The notes beneath the pieces are model-generated. The model saw only the letters and a list, made by a program, of their open reading frames with translations, ran no database searches and was not told the origin of the DNA. A stretch of DNA of 38,997 bases from a virus, in the IMG/VR virus record IMGVR_UViG_3300031952_000052, positions 1 to 38,997 of that record. The stretch is one strand, 5' to 3'. Numbering within the stretch: position 1 is the stretch's first letter; every line of letters starts with the position of its first letter. Below, piece after piece: positions 31,234 through 37,886 of the stretch. The position numbers were made by a program, and so were the translations under genes.

Positions 31234-31983
31234 TCATGCGCTCTTCTGCGACTCCCGCCACGCCTTGAGCGCGGCCACCTGATCCTCGGCCATCTTCTGC
31301 GCGGCCTCCAGATCCGGCTTCCGCTCCCCGAGGACGTAGGGCGAGTAGGTCTTCCGGTCCCATACGTCGCGGTCAGACCGCTTCCAGTATTCGATGAACT
31401 TGGTCCACTCCTTGTCAGCCCACGTCGGGGTCCAGCAGGAGGACCGGCAGATGAACACTCCCGTGTAACACTCGGTCTTGTCCGGCATCCCGTACCGGAT
31501 ACTGGTGGGCCGCTCCGTAGTGGGGAACGACTCGGGATGGTCCTTGCGCCACTCGGGGTAGACCACGTGGTACTCCTTGAGCCGCCGCTCTTGGAGCAAA
31601 TGCTTCGCCCAGTTCCCGCAATCCAGTTTGCTGTTGTCCTTCCTGTACCCGAAGTCATGGTGGGAGTCGTAGTTCGTGATCGAGAGATTGGACATCGCCC
31701 GCTGGTTGGCGGTCACCCACTCGTACATCGCCTTGTGACTCTCGCAGATCGCCAAGAACGCCGTGGTGCCACCGCACGCTTTCTGCCAGAACCCGCGCAA
31801 TTTCTTGGGGTCGGGCCGGACGGCGTCCGTGGCGAGGGCGTGTTTCCCGAACATGTCGTGGTTCCCCGCCCGGATGGACCAGACGGCCTCGTACAGGAAG
31901 GCGGACTCCTCATGGTGCCCCCAATCGTAGCCGTCGATGTTGGGGAAAAAGAAATCCCAATCCACGGACAGGATCTTCATCAT
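31234..31983 (-). CDS. arginase/deacetylase-like protein (UPF0489-like)
   Basis: 249 residues; ATG 31983 behind CGGAGGAGCA. It starts 'MKILSVDWDFFFPNIDG' and has 'ITNYDSHHDFGY' with a metal-type D-x-H-H-D cluster (about 104-112), 'DCGNWAKHLL', and 'FICRSSCWTPTWADKEW'. This pattern resembles the UPF0489 group of arginase-fold proteins. The substrate is unknown; a metal-dependent hydrolase is the best guess. No signal peptide. The promoter at 31190-31218 lies just after its stop. Confidence 0.6.
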   Translation of the reverse strand: MMKILSVDWDFFFPNIDGYDWGHHEESAFLYEAVWSIRAGNHDMFGKHALATDAVRPDPKKLRGFWQKACGGTTAFLAICESHKAMYEWVTANQRAMSNLSITNYDSHHDFGYRKDNSKLDCGNWAKHLLQERRLKEYHVVYPEWRKDHPESFPTTERPTSIRYGMPDKTECYTGVFICRSSCWTPTWADKEWTKFIEYWKRSDRDVWDRKTYSPYVLGERKPDLEAAQKMAEDQVAALKAWRESQKSA

Positions 31984-32033
31984 TGCTCCTCCGAATCAAG
32001 GACAGCCTTCATTTCTTCCAGCCATGGCCGCCC

Positions 32034-32435
32034 CTATGAAACGTCGTACCCGCAATCGTTACAGGCCATCCCGCTCATCCGCCCCCCGCACTTCAGGCAA
32101 CGATGCCTGCCGAAGATGTCAAAGGCGTCCGACAAAGGCGGAGGCGGCTTCCCCCGCTCAACCCACCACCCATCGTGAAGAAGATCCCCAATATCCAAAT
32201 ATTGGGGATCCGGCTTGGCGGTGGCATCCTCCATCTTGAGGACCTCGGCATACCGGGCATGGGGCATCTCGGCAAACATCATTCCCAGCAGGTGGGCCTT
32301 TGCGTCCCCCTCGGTGCTGAACCATCGGTACTCCTTGTGCGCGGGGGCGTAGTAGGTTCCGAAGTCTCCATCCTCACCCAGCACGCACAGGTAGGACAAA
32401 TCACCGAACTTCAACTTCACCCCTATGCCGAACAT
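32034..32435 (-). CDS. hypothetical protein with C-terminal zinc ribbon
   Basis: 133 residues from ATG 32435 (GGGGGAGCC), inside the end of the upstream gene by 13 nt. The N-terminal half is beta-rich ('VKLKFGDLSYLCVLGEDGDF'). The end has 'HRCLKCGGRM' and 'ACNDCGYDV', a complete zinc ribbon. Function unknown. A perfect 12-bp inverted repeat lies in its coding region. Confidence 0.7.
   Translation of the reverse strand: MFGIGVKLKFGDLSYLCVLGEDGDFGTYYAPAHKEYRWFSTEGDAKAHLLGMMFAEMPHARYAEVLKMEDATAKPDPQYLDIGDLLHDGWWVERGKPPPPLSDAFDIFGRHRCLKCGGRMSGMACNDCGYDVS
32183..32210. repeat. perfect 12-bp inverted repeat inside a gene
   Basis: GATCCCCAATAT and ATATTGGGGATC with 4 bases between. It codes for part of 'PDPQYLDIGDLL', and the rest of the gene shows nothing like it. 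A hairpin in the mRNA or an operator-like site are both possible. Confidence 0.7.
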
Positions 32436-32605
32436 GGCTCCCCCGTTTCGGTGCCCGCCTTGGGCCAGTTCCCGACAATCTCCACCTCGATATCCTTGAG
32501 CCACTTCTCGTAGTCCGCCGCGAAGACCGCCCACTCCGCCTCAATCTGGGCGTCCGCCATCCCACGCTTCAGGCAATCCGCCCGGAAGGACTCCTTGAGA
32601 TTCAT
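32423..32605 (-). CDS. small protein, unknown
   Basis: 60 residues, ATG 32605 behind GAGGAGAAGGC, overlapping the previous stop (ATGA). Helical and acidic with 'MADAQIEAEWAVFAADYEKW'. Not recognised. Confidence 0.65.
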   Translation of the reverse strand: MNLKESFRADCLKRGMADAQIEAEWAVFAADYEKWLKDIEVEIVGNWPKAGTETGEPCSA

Positions 32606-32808
32606 GCCTTCTCCTCCAAGGGTTTCACCGTGATCTCGTACTTGATTCCGTCGTCGTAAGCGACCACCCCCCGCACCCCGTCCGAGGTGAACCGGCTATC
32701 CTCGATCTTCAGGACCCGGCGGATCACGGACAGGATCTGGGCGCAATGGGTCTCGGGGAGGATCTTCACCGTCAGTTTCCCGTCCGGATCGATGAATGGG
32801 ACAATCAT
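32602..32808 (-). CDS. small protein, unknown
   Basis: 68 residues, ATG 32808 behind CAGGAGGCGGC. Compact alpha-beta character with 'HCAQILSVIRRVLKIEDSRF'. First gene after the promoter region 32842-32879. Not recognised. Confidence 0.65.
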   Translation of the reverse strand: MIVPFIDPDGKLTVKILPETHCAQILSVIRRVLKIEDSRFTSDGVRGVVAYDDGIKYEITVKPLEEKA

Positions 32809-32841
32809 GCCGCCTCCTGTTCAGTTCCTTTCCCTAATCAC

Positions 32842-32879
32842 TCCATAGGATATTATATACTCTTTGTCAACCCTGTCAA
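32842..32879 (-). promoter_or_regulatory. promoter region with two -35 boxes
   Basis: On the minus strand TTGACA occurs twice (32879-32874 and 32870-32865). The first pairs with TATAAT (32857-32852) at 16 nt, the second with TATGGA (32847-32842) at 17 nt. It lies directly after a terminator and 34 nt or more before ATG 32808. Confidence 0.65.
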
Positions 32880-32889
32880 GAAGATTCGG

Positions 32890-32925
32890 GGGAAAAGAAA
32901 GGGAGGAGGCGGAAAGCCCCCTCCC
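32890..32925 (-). terminator. intrinsic terminator
   Basis: Minus strand GGGAGGGGGC, loop TTTCC, GCCTCCTCCC (10 pairs with one G-U), followed by TTTCTTTTCCCC. It ends the transcript of the gene at 33142-32960 just before the next promoter. Confidence 0.7.
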
Positions 32926-32959
32926 CCCGGAGATGGCGGGACACCAGCGCAGGCTAGAA

Positions 32960-33142
32960 CTAGATCGGACGCGCCTCTTTCATGCGAACACGCAACTCCC
33001 TGATCACGTTCTCAAACGCTTCCTTCAGGGTTTCGCCGTAGCCACGGGCTTCCACCCCGAACTTGGCGGTCTTCGGCGTGACCTTTCCGCAACGGATCCA
33101 CACGCTCCGCTCCCGACATTCACTCTTCGTCATCGTCGCCAC
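32960..33142 (-). CDS. small protein, unknown
   Basis: 60 residues from GTG 33142 (GGAGGAAAGACC before it); ATG three codons further is an alternative. Basic, with 'TAKFGVEARGYGETLKEAFE' and 'NVIRELRVRMKEARPI'. Not recognised. Confidence 0.6.
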   Translation of the reverse strand: MATMTKSECRERSVWIRCGKVTPKTAKFGVEARGYGETLKEAFENVIRELRVRMKEARPI

Positions 33143-33184
33143 GGTCTTTCCTCCGACATCGAACCGTGCATTCCCCTCCGCCCA

Positions 33185-33667
33185 TTACCCCACGCCACCT
33201 CCCCCCGGAGTATCCGGAGCATCGGGGTCCAGATTTGAATCGTTCCGCCAACACAGGCAGGGCTCCTTCTTGTGCCCGTGGCACCGCTCGCAGGTCTGGT
33301 CCTGATACCGGCCAGATCCATCACACAACCCGCAGGACCGGATATGGCTCCCCCAGCATTTCGGGCACGCCGCGCTCTGCTTGTTGGACACCCCGAAGCA
33401 CCGATGGCAGAGAGCCGCCGGTTGCTCCGGGCGATCCCCGCCGTAAACCAGCGGGCGCTCGTACCGGTACATGCTATCCCGGTGCCCGACCTTCCCGCAC
33501 GAATAGCACCACCAATGAAGCCGATCCTCCGGGGCCTGCTTGACCTCGCCGCTACACAATCCGCAGACCAGAACAACGGGAGATTTTCCTCCCGAGCAAT
33601 CGGGGCACGAAAATGTGAACCCGATGCAGACCGGACATCCCTGACAAGCTCCCCGCTCCTTGCACAC
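33185..33667 (-). CDS. Cys-rich multi-zinc-finger protein
   Basis: 160 residues from GTG 33667 (AGAGAGGGGAAACC before it). The frame is open up to ATG 33778, but there is no ribosome site there. At least seven Cys pairs are visible, including 'CQGCPVC', 'CPDCSGG', 'VCGLCSGE', 'CYSCGKVG', 'CHRCFG', 'CPKCWG', 'CGLCDGSGR' and 'CERCHGHKKEPCLC', several of CxxCxG type as in DnaJ. It probably binds several zinc ions; function unknown. Confidence 0.65.
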   Translation of the reverse strand: MCKERGACQGCPVCIGFTFSCPDCSGGKSPVVLVCGLCSGEVKQAPEDRLHWWCYSCGKVGHRDSMYRYERPLVYGGDRPEQPAALCHRCFGVSNKQSAACPKCWGSHIRSCGLCDGSGRYQDQTCERCHGHKKEPCLCWRNDSNLDPDAPDTPGGGGVG

Positions 33668-33784
33668 GGTTTCCCCTCTCTGGGCGTAGAACAGCCCAAA
33701 AACCCTTCCGGGCAAACTGGCTAAAATGCCGCCCCTCGTTTCTTTCTCGGGGTAGCCAGACGAATGGGAGCCACCCATTCATCG

Positions 33785-33910
33785 CTCAGGTGGGAACAGT
33801 TCCAAAGTACGCCTCGATACCCCTACGAGCAAGAACAATAAAAAATATTTTTCCAGCCCCGGTTTCCGAAGTCCAATAAACATCCATATCTACAACTATT
33901 TTCCAGAATT
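33785..33910. other. AT-rich intergenic stretch
   Basis: No gene with a convincing start is seen here. It is clearly more AT-rich than its surroundings (AAAAAATATTTTT near 33840-33853). A 33-codon minus-strand frame from ATG at about 33887 lacks a ribosome site. No promoter matching the others was found. Confidence 0.5.
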
Positions 33911-33943
33911 CAAAAACAGCGATGGCCGGGATTGCTCCCGGCC
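33911..33943 (-). terminator. intrinsic terminator after the SH3-protein gene
   Basis: Minus strand GGCCGGGA, loop GCAA, TCCCGGCC (8 perfect pairs), then ATCGCTGTTTTTG. The loop is a GNRA tetraloop. It follows the stop at 33969 by about 25 nt. The T run begins 7 nt after the stem, so efficiency is uncertain. Confidence 0.6.
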
Positions 33944-33968
33944 ACCCTGCGGAGGACTGACGGTGGCA

Positions 33969-34637
33969 TCAGTATGTAAAATTACTCAAGGTGCTGTAGG
34001 GCACCCAACCGTACTTCTCTCCGTACCGGATCAGCACGAAGGACCCGCTGTAATCAAGGATCTGACGAACCCGCGTTCCGATCCCGACCATACCGATGAC
34101 CCGCCCATTCGGGGTCTCACGCACGGTCGTCACCTTGCCCATACCCTTTGTCCCACCGTTGCTCCGGTACAGCGGGCAGAGTTTATCGAACGACCCCGCC
34201 GCGCCGTAGGCGTAGGACCACCACTCCACCTTCTGCCCGACCTTGCAGACGAGGGCCAACTTCGTCCCGTAGCGCGACACCGTGTACCGCAGGAGGCTCC
34301 CCGGCTTGGTTGTGCCAAGAGTTTCGATCCAGTACACGTCGCCCACGCGGAGCCACGAACGGAAGTTCTGGATAAGGTAGGTCGTGGTGAACCCATCCTT
34401 GCCGTGGAAGAGGGTGAACTTGTACCAGCCCGGCTTATCTCCAATGATCGTGCCCAGAGAACAGACCTTCCCATCGCGGGGAACGGTGAGGGAATCGCAG
34501 TTCGGAGCGAGCTTGATCACCGCCGTGCAATCCTTGGGGGTCTCGATGACGGTGCCATTGCAGGGCCAGTAGAAGAACGGAAGGTCAATCGCCCACGCGG
34601 GCGAGGCCAGCAACAGCAGGGCGAGGATCCGCTTCAT
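33969..34637 (-). CDS. secreted protein with C-terminal SH3b-like domain
   Basis: 222 residues from ATG 34637 (GGAGGGAGCAACC). A signal peptide 'MKRILALLLLASPAWA' is followed by a beta-rich middle part with several Cys, and the end (about 160-222) 'VRETPNGRVIGMVGIGTRVR' with 'YGEKYGWVPYSTL' matches the bacterial SH3 pattern found in envelope and cell-wall proteins. It probably acts in the periplasm or at the wall, in lysis or superinfection exclusion; this is inferred. Confidence 0.7.
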   Translation of the reverse strand: MKRILALLLLASPAWAIDLPFFYWPCNGTVIETPKDCTAVIKLAPNCDSLTVPRDGKVCSLGTIIGDKPGWYKFTLFHGKDGFTTTYLIQNFRSWLRVGDVYWIETLGTTKPGSLLRYTVSRYGTKLALVCKVGQKVEWWSYAYGAAGSFDKLCPLYRSNGGTKGMGKVTTVRETPNGRVIGMVGIGTRVRQILDYSGSFVLIRYGEKYGWVPYSTLSNFTY

Positions 34638-34666
34638 GGTTGCTCCCTCCACCTTACCCATGCATT

Positions 34667-34695
34667 ATGCTATCAAAAACGTAAAACGATTGCAA
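34667..34695 (-). promoter_or_regulatory. possible promoter of the SH3-protein gene
   Basis: Minus strand TTGCAA (34695-34690), 17-nt spacer, TAGCAT (34672-34667). Each box has 4 of 6 consensus bases. The 76-nt gap is AT-rich. Confidence 0.35.
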
Positions 34696-34713
34696 GGGGA
34701 TTCTGAAAAATTC

Positions 34714-35031
34714 TTACGGGAAGATCGCGGGCGCTCCCCCCATGTGCAGGTTGTAGTTCAGCGAATACTGCTCGACCGGAGGCATCAGGTTCCGCTGGGG
34801 GAACGCCGGGGACCGGGCACAGGCCATCCGATGAAACTCATGGATGGGGATCGGTCGATCCATCACAGGCATGGTCTGGATCACAACGACGGTCTGGACC
34901 ACGACGACGACCTGCTGGGGCTGTTGATCCTGTAGGATCACTCCCGGGGAGTACGGAAACATCGCCTTGTGATCCGCCGCCGTCACTCCCGCCATCAGCA
35001 GAAACATCAGAATTGCCGTTGCCGTCCGCAT
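34714..35031 (-). CDS. small secreted protein
   Basis: 105 residues from ATG 35031 (AAAAGGAGGAAGGACC). A signal peptide 'MRTATAILMFLLMAGVTAA' precedes a Gln/Val/Pro-rich part ('QQPQQVVVVVQTVVVIQT', 'MDRPIPIHEFHRMACARSPA'). No family recognised. Its ribosome site is inside the upstream small gene. Confidence 0.65.
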   Translation of the reverse strand: MRTATAILMFLLMAGVTAADHKAMFPYSPGVILQDQQPQQVVVVVQTVVVIQTMPVMDRPIPIHEFHRMACARSPAFPQRNLMPPVEQYSLNYNLHMGGAPAIFP

Positions 35032-35194
35032 GGTCCTTCCTCCTTTTGAGTTCCTCGCCATCCTTCATGAACGCAATGAATTCCGTGTCGTCCCGTTCGC
35101 ACCATTTCGACCAGCATCGATCACAAATTCTCCAGTCGATATAGGTCATCGCGGGGGTGCCCCGGCACCTCCTCGCCTCACAACGATCCCCCAC
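34838..35194 (-). CDS. small zinc-ribbon protein with a long overlapping tail
   Basis: 118 residues from GTG 35194, with GTAGGGGGGTGGGGG in front. 'RCEARRCRGTPAMTYIDWRI' then 'CDRCWSKWC' is a common phage zinc-ribbon pattern (C-x4-C ... C-x2-C). The last 65 residues are Gly/Asp/Ser-rich and overlap the secreted protein gene by 194 nt, so that tail may be a by-product of the overlap. Confidence 0.5.
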   Translation of the reverse strand: MGDRCEARRCRGTPAMTYIDWRICDRCWSKWCERDDTEFIAFMKDGEELKRRKDHADGNGNSDVSADGGSDGGGSQGDVSVLPGSDPTGSTAPAGRRRGPDRRCDPDHACDGSTDPHP

Positions 35195-35205
35195 CCCCCA
35201 CCCCC

Positions 35206-35421
35206 CTACTTCTCACAATCATGGTGCGACAGAATCCGGTGCTTGTGGCAGAAGTAGTCCTTCTGCCCGGCCACCGGGCAACCGGCTTTCGTACAGGTCC
35301 GGAGTTTCCAGCCCCACATCTCAGGAGGGTACGGCTCCAAGAATACCCAGACTGTCTCCTTGCATTCCGGAGCCGCGCAATGAAGAAGAACATGCTCAAC
35401 TACCCGGCTTGGGTCCGCCAT
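35206..35421 (-). CDS. small Cys/His protein
   Basis: 71 residues from ATG 35421 (GGAGGATGAAAAGG), 26 nt inside the previous gene. Cys/His ligands 'LHCAAPECKE', 'RTCTKAGCPV' and 'YFCHKHRILSHHDCEK' suggest two zinc sites. Function unknown. Confidence 0.65.
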   Translation of the reverse strand: MADPSRVVEHVLLHCAAPECKETVWVFLEPYPPEMWGWKLRTCTKAGCPVAGQKDYFCHKHRILSHHDCEK

Positions 35422-35839
35422 CCTTTTCATCCTCCAGCTTCGCGTTCCTAACACAATCCCGGGCCACCAATGCCCGCTCGGTCACCCCGATGATCCGAAG
35501 AATCATGCACCACGGCTCATGCCCCTTCACGTCCGGAGGACAGGTGCAGAGGTTGTACGCCTTCCCCTTCACGATGTCCCAAAGCAACTCGGTCATCTCT
35601 AAAAAGGAGGGGGTCACGTTCTCAAAATACCCCAGCATGTGGTCCCGCTCATCCATATCCTTCTGGTGCCGCTCCTCCTGTTCCCGTTTCATCTCACTCA
35701 GCCACGCCATGACCGCGCAGTCGTCAGGAAGACCGGGGTTGCCCGCATGAACCTCCCCGCAATGGGGGCTCTTGTCCGGAACCCAGCGGGGGCACTCCCG
35801 GTGCAGGCAGTCGATCTTTCCAACACTACTATCATCCAT
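35396..35839 (-). CDS. hypothetical protein with Cys/His motifs
   Basis: 147 residues; ATG 35839 overlaps the upstream stop. Cys at 'DCLHREC' and 'HCGEVH' near the start, a charged helix 'WLSEMKREQEERHQKDMDER', then 'LCTCPPDVKGHEPWC'. Zinc binding is likely; no family known. Confidence 0.65.
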   Translation of the reverse strand: MDDSSVGKIDCLHRECPRWVPDKSPHCGEVHAGNPGLPDDCAVMAWLSEMKREQEERHQKDMDERDHMLGYFENVTPSFLEMTELLWDIVKGKAYNLCTCPPDVKGHEPWCMILRIIGVTERALVARDCVRNAKLEDEKDGGPKPGS

Positions 35840-36065
35840 GCTTCTTCGTGTGCCCCGCGTACTGGACCAGCAACCCCCCGTACACCTGATTCAGGGCGCG
35901 GACCAGCCCCTCTTCCGAAGGCTCATGATCCCCGAAATGAATCGTCTCGGATACTACAACACCACACGCCGGGCAGGGAGAGAGGGAACACAGGACATCG
36001 TGTACCCCCGGATTCGCCCCCGGCAGTTTCCATACAAGGCTCGCCCTCAACTTCGGGGAAGCCAC
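35832..36065 (-). CDS. hypothetical protein with CxxC
   Basis: 77 residues from GTG 36065, whose first base is shared with the previous stop (TAGTG). The open frame reaches 36179 but that part overlaps the previous gene. 'CSLSPCPACGVVVSETIHFG' could hold a metal. The start is the least certain of this group. Confidence 0.5.
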   Translation of the reverse strand: MASPKLRASLVWKLPGANPGVHDVLCSLSPCPACGVVVSETIHFGDHEPSEEGLVRALNQVYGGLLVQYAGHTKKHG

Positions 36066-36358
36066 TACTCCTTCTCCGATTGACCTGCCGCCGCCTGTTG
36101 CTTTCCCTTGCAGTACCCGCAGGGGTGTTCCTTGCAATGGCGGTGGCGATACGCTCTCTCGCACTCCGGGTTCTGGCACAAGGCCGCAATCCGCCCCTCC
36201 ACCGTGTCCCCGTCTATCGGCTCAACCATCTCCGCGAAGATTTCCCGCGCCTCCTTTCGGGAGGAGAAGACGTTGTATCCGCCCTCGTCGGAGTATCCGA
36301 CCCGGTTTCCGCACACAGGGCACAGGGCGACGATAAATTTCTGCTCGACCAGCGGCAC
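36065..36358 (-). CDS. small zinc-finger protein
   Basis: 97 residues from GTG 36358 (GAGGTGATGG before it). 'ALCPVCGNRVGYSD' then 'CQNPECERAYRHRHCKEHPC' and 'CGYCKGK' give a Cys/His-rich protein with probably two zinc sites. First gene after the promoter at 36417-36445. Confidence 0.65.
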   Translation of the reverse strand: MPLVEQKFIVALCPVCGNRVGYSDEGGYNVFSSRKEAREIFAEMVEPIDGDTVEGRIAALCQNPECERAYRHRHCKEHPCGYCKGKQQAAAGQSEKE

Positions 36359-36416
36359 CCATCACCTCACTTGTCCAACCCCGCCTTCGTCACCAATTCC
36401 ATTCTTGCCATTAATA

Positions 36417-36445
36417 ATCATATACCATATGAGTAACTTTGTCAA
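36417..36445 (-). promoter_or_regulatory. strong sigma70-type promoter downstream of the tmRNA gene
   Basis: Minus strand TTGACA (36445-36440), 17-nt spacer with CATATGG, TATGAT (36422-36417), 59 nt before GTG 36358. It is 14 nt after the tmRNA 3' end, so the tmRNA is a separate unit from the operon that follows. Confidence 0.75.
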
Positions 36446-36459
36446 CGTATTTTGCAGAG

Positions 36460-36823
36460 TGGAGGTGTGGGGAATCGAACCCCAGTCCCAAAATTCGTCA
36501 ACAGGATCCGTATCCGCTCACAGTCGCTGGGCCAGCAATAACTTTAAGGTCCGCTCACGGGTTGGCCGACAGCGACCTGCCGTGTCGTGAGCCCAGACCA
36601 GTCTCATTTTTCTCGCCGTCAAGGAGACTACCTCGTGACAGCCAGCCGATCATTAACGTCCCGCCCCCGTTATCGGCGTCCTCGGGGTGGACGGGCCGCT
36701 CTAGGCGGCCTTGAGCATGGGCTTGGCACCCAAATTTGGTCGGCTTGTTTTACGAGGGCCAACCGACCAACCCTCGGAGCGCGAACTCCTGCCTCGGAAT
36801 CCGGTCGAAACCAGTTCACCCCC
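36460..36823 (-). ncRNA. ssrA: tmRNA (transfer-messenger RNA)
   Basis: About 364 nt. The 5' end GGGGGTG (36823-36817) pairs with CACCTCC (36467-36461) as a 7-bp acceptor stem with one G-U. The D-like loop has the tmRNA signature GAACTGGTTTCGACC, and the T arm is TGGGG TTCGATT CCCCA (5 pairs). H2 is GGATTCCG with CGGATCC (one bulge). PK1 is clear: CGAGGG/CCCTCG with an 8-bp second stem TTGGTCGG/CCGACCAA. H5, a GGCCGC/GCGGCC hairpin, carries the tag stop UAG in its loop. CCA is not encoded (CTC follows), so the host CCA enzyme must add it. tmRNA with SmpB frees stalled ribosomes and tags the nascent protein. No smpB gene is visible here, so host SmpB would be used. No convincing promoter of its own was seen. 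Confidence 0.95.
36701..36727 (-). other. tmRNA tag reading frame
   Basis: The frame set by the UAG in the H5 loop ends GCC AAG CCC ATG CTC AAG GCC GCC TAG, giving AKPMLKAA if the resume codon is GCC at 36727, 8 nt after PK1. The Ala start codon and the distance from PK1 fit known tmRNAs. The ending Lys-Ala-Ala differs from the usual Leu-Ala-Ala. An earlier resume point in the same frame would lengthen the tag but not change its end. A GCC at 36744 in another frame gives no stop in H5 and is unlikely. Confidence 0.7.
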
Positions 36824-36851
36824 CAAAAACAAACACCACCCCGGCATATGC

Positions 36852-37067
36852 TCAACTGGTAACGCCCACGGTCTCAGGCTTCCGATGACGCTTCTTCAGG
36901 CCGTGCAGGATCCGGCGCAGATCGTGGGCGGGAAGCAACTCCTCCCCGCTCCGGACCAGATCACGCAGGGCCTCCGGGCTGAACCCGGGATCCAGCAGTT
37001 CCGAAACATCCCAGATTTCGTTCACCAGACGCACCTGCTCGGCGGCGGACTTTTCGGCGTCGGTCAT
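36852..37067 (-). CDS. small protein upstream of tmRNA, unknown
   Basis: 71 residues from ATG 37067 (AAGGAGATGCTGGA), overlapping the previous stop (ATGA). Helical, with 'AAEQVRLVNEIWDVSELLDP' and 'EELLPAHDLRRILHGLKKRH'. Its stop is 28 nt before the tmRNA 5' end, so the tmRNA may be cut from the same transcript. Not recognised. Confidence 0.65.
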   Translation of the reverse strand: MTDAEKSAAEQVRLVNEIWDVSELLDPGFSPEALRDLVRSGEELLPAHDLRRILHGLKKRHRKPETVGVTS

Positions 37068-37573
37068 TCCAGCATCTCCTTGAGAGGACCCTCGACCTCC
37101 GTGTCGCACTCCTCGACCTCTTCCAGCATCACCTCTCCGCCCGCACTCCGCTTGAAGAATTGGAGCCTGCTTCCCAGCATCCGCTTCCCGCCATCGAGCC
37201 GAAACTTCCAGCAGACAGTCATCACGTTCCGCCCATCCTCGGACACGGCCCGGAGGGTCGGAGGGGGCTCCTCGATGGGAGCCTTCTTGGCCCTCCCCTC
37301 CATCACCACGACTATGCCGTCTGACGCATTCTCCTTCAGGGTGACCCGGAGCCCCGTCCACATGTTCTGGAGAAAAATGTCGGCCAGATGCGGCCCCACC
37401 TTCTCAAACGCCACCTGCGCCACATCGAAGACCGGCTGAAGAGGAATGATCCCATCCACCCCTCCCCCCTTGCAGGGGAAGGCCACCGGGATGACATGGT
37501 CGTCCCGAATCAGCAGGGCCTTGGCGTTCCCGCAGATGTCCTCCACGATCTTCTTCGCGCTCTTCTTGTTCAC
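37064..37573 (-). CDS. hypothetical protein
   Basis: 169 residues from GTG 37573 (AAGGAGAGTGCCCC), overlapping the previous stop (GTGA). The N-terminus is basic ('NKKSAKKIVEDICGNAKALL'); the rest is beta-rich with an acidic end 'VMLEEVEECDTEVEGPLKEM'. Not recognised. Confidence 0.65.
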   Translation of the reverse strand: MNKKSAKKIVEDICGNAKALLIRDDHVIPVAFPCKGGGVDGIIPLQPVFDVAQVAFEKVGPHLADIFLQNMWTGLRVTLKENASDGIVVVMEGRAKKAPIEEPPPTLRAVSEDGRNVMTVCWKFRLDGGKRMLGSRLQFFKRSAGGEVMLEEVEECDTEVEGPLKEMLE

Positions 37574-37872
37574 GGGGCACTCTCCTTGTACCCGGCCAGT
37601 TCGTGGGCCGTCTTCTTATCCATCTTCAGCCAGACCTTCGGGCGATGATCATCAGGGCGGGTGAATTCCTCAAACTCCCTCTCATTGTAGACCAACGCCG
37701 CCGCCTCGAAAAGCCCGTTGTCCATGACGCAGATCAACGCCGCGCCGGGGTCAACCCTGTCGAAGGAGTCGGGCCTGTGGATGCGGACGGCCCCGCAATC
37801 CTTGATCAGATCCTCGGCCTTCCCGTGCGCGGCCAGCGGGCGCGAACCCGTGCTGTTCAGGTAGTAACCCAT
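37570..37872 (-). CDS. hypothetical protein
   Basis: 100 residues, ATG 37872 behind AAAGGAGAACTGAACG. 'ALICVMDNGLFEAAALVYNE' and 'REFEEFTRPDDHRPKVWLKM' are typical of small phage proteins of unknown role. The stop overlaps the next start. Confidence 0.65.
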   Translation of the reverse strand: MGYYLNSTGSRPLAAHGKAEDLIKDCGAVRIHRPDSFDRVDPGAALICVMDNGLFEAAALVYNEREFEEFTRPDDHRPKVWLKMDKKTAHELAGYKESAP

Positions 37873-37886
37873 CGTTCAGTTCTCCT

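Noticed and set aside
36065-36179. N-terminal extension of the gene at 35832 up to 36179
   Set aside because: It overlaps the preceding zinc-finger gene in another frame and reads as Pro/Arg/Gly shadow sequence.
36670-36855. 61-residue minus-strand frame inside the tmRNA gene
   Set aside because: It lies across PK1 and the tag region of a well-supported structured RNA; no ribosome site.
36820-36860. promoter for tmRNA (TTGAGC-17-TTGTTT)
   Set aside because: The -10 box is poor and too close to the 5' end; the tmRNA may be processed from the upstream operon.
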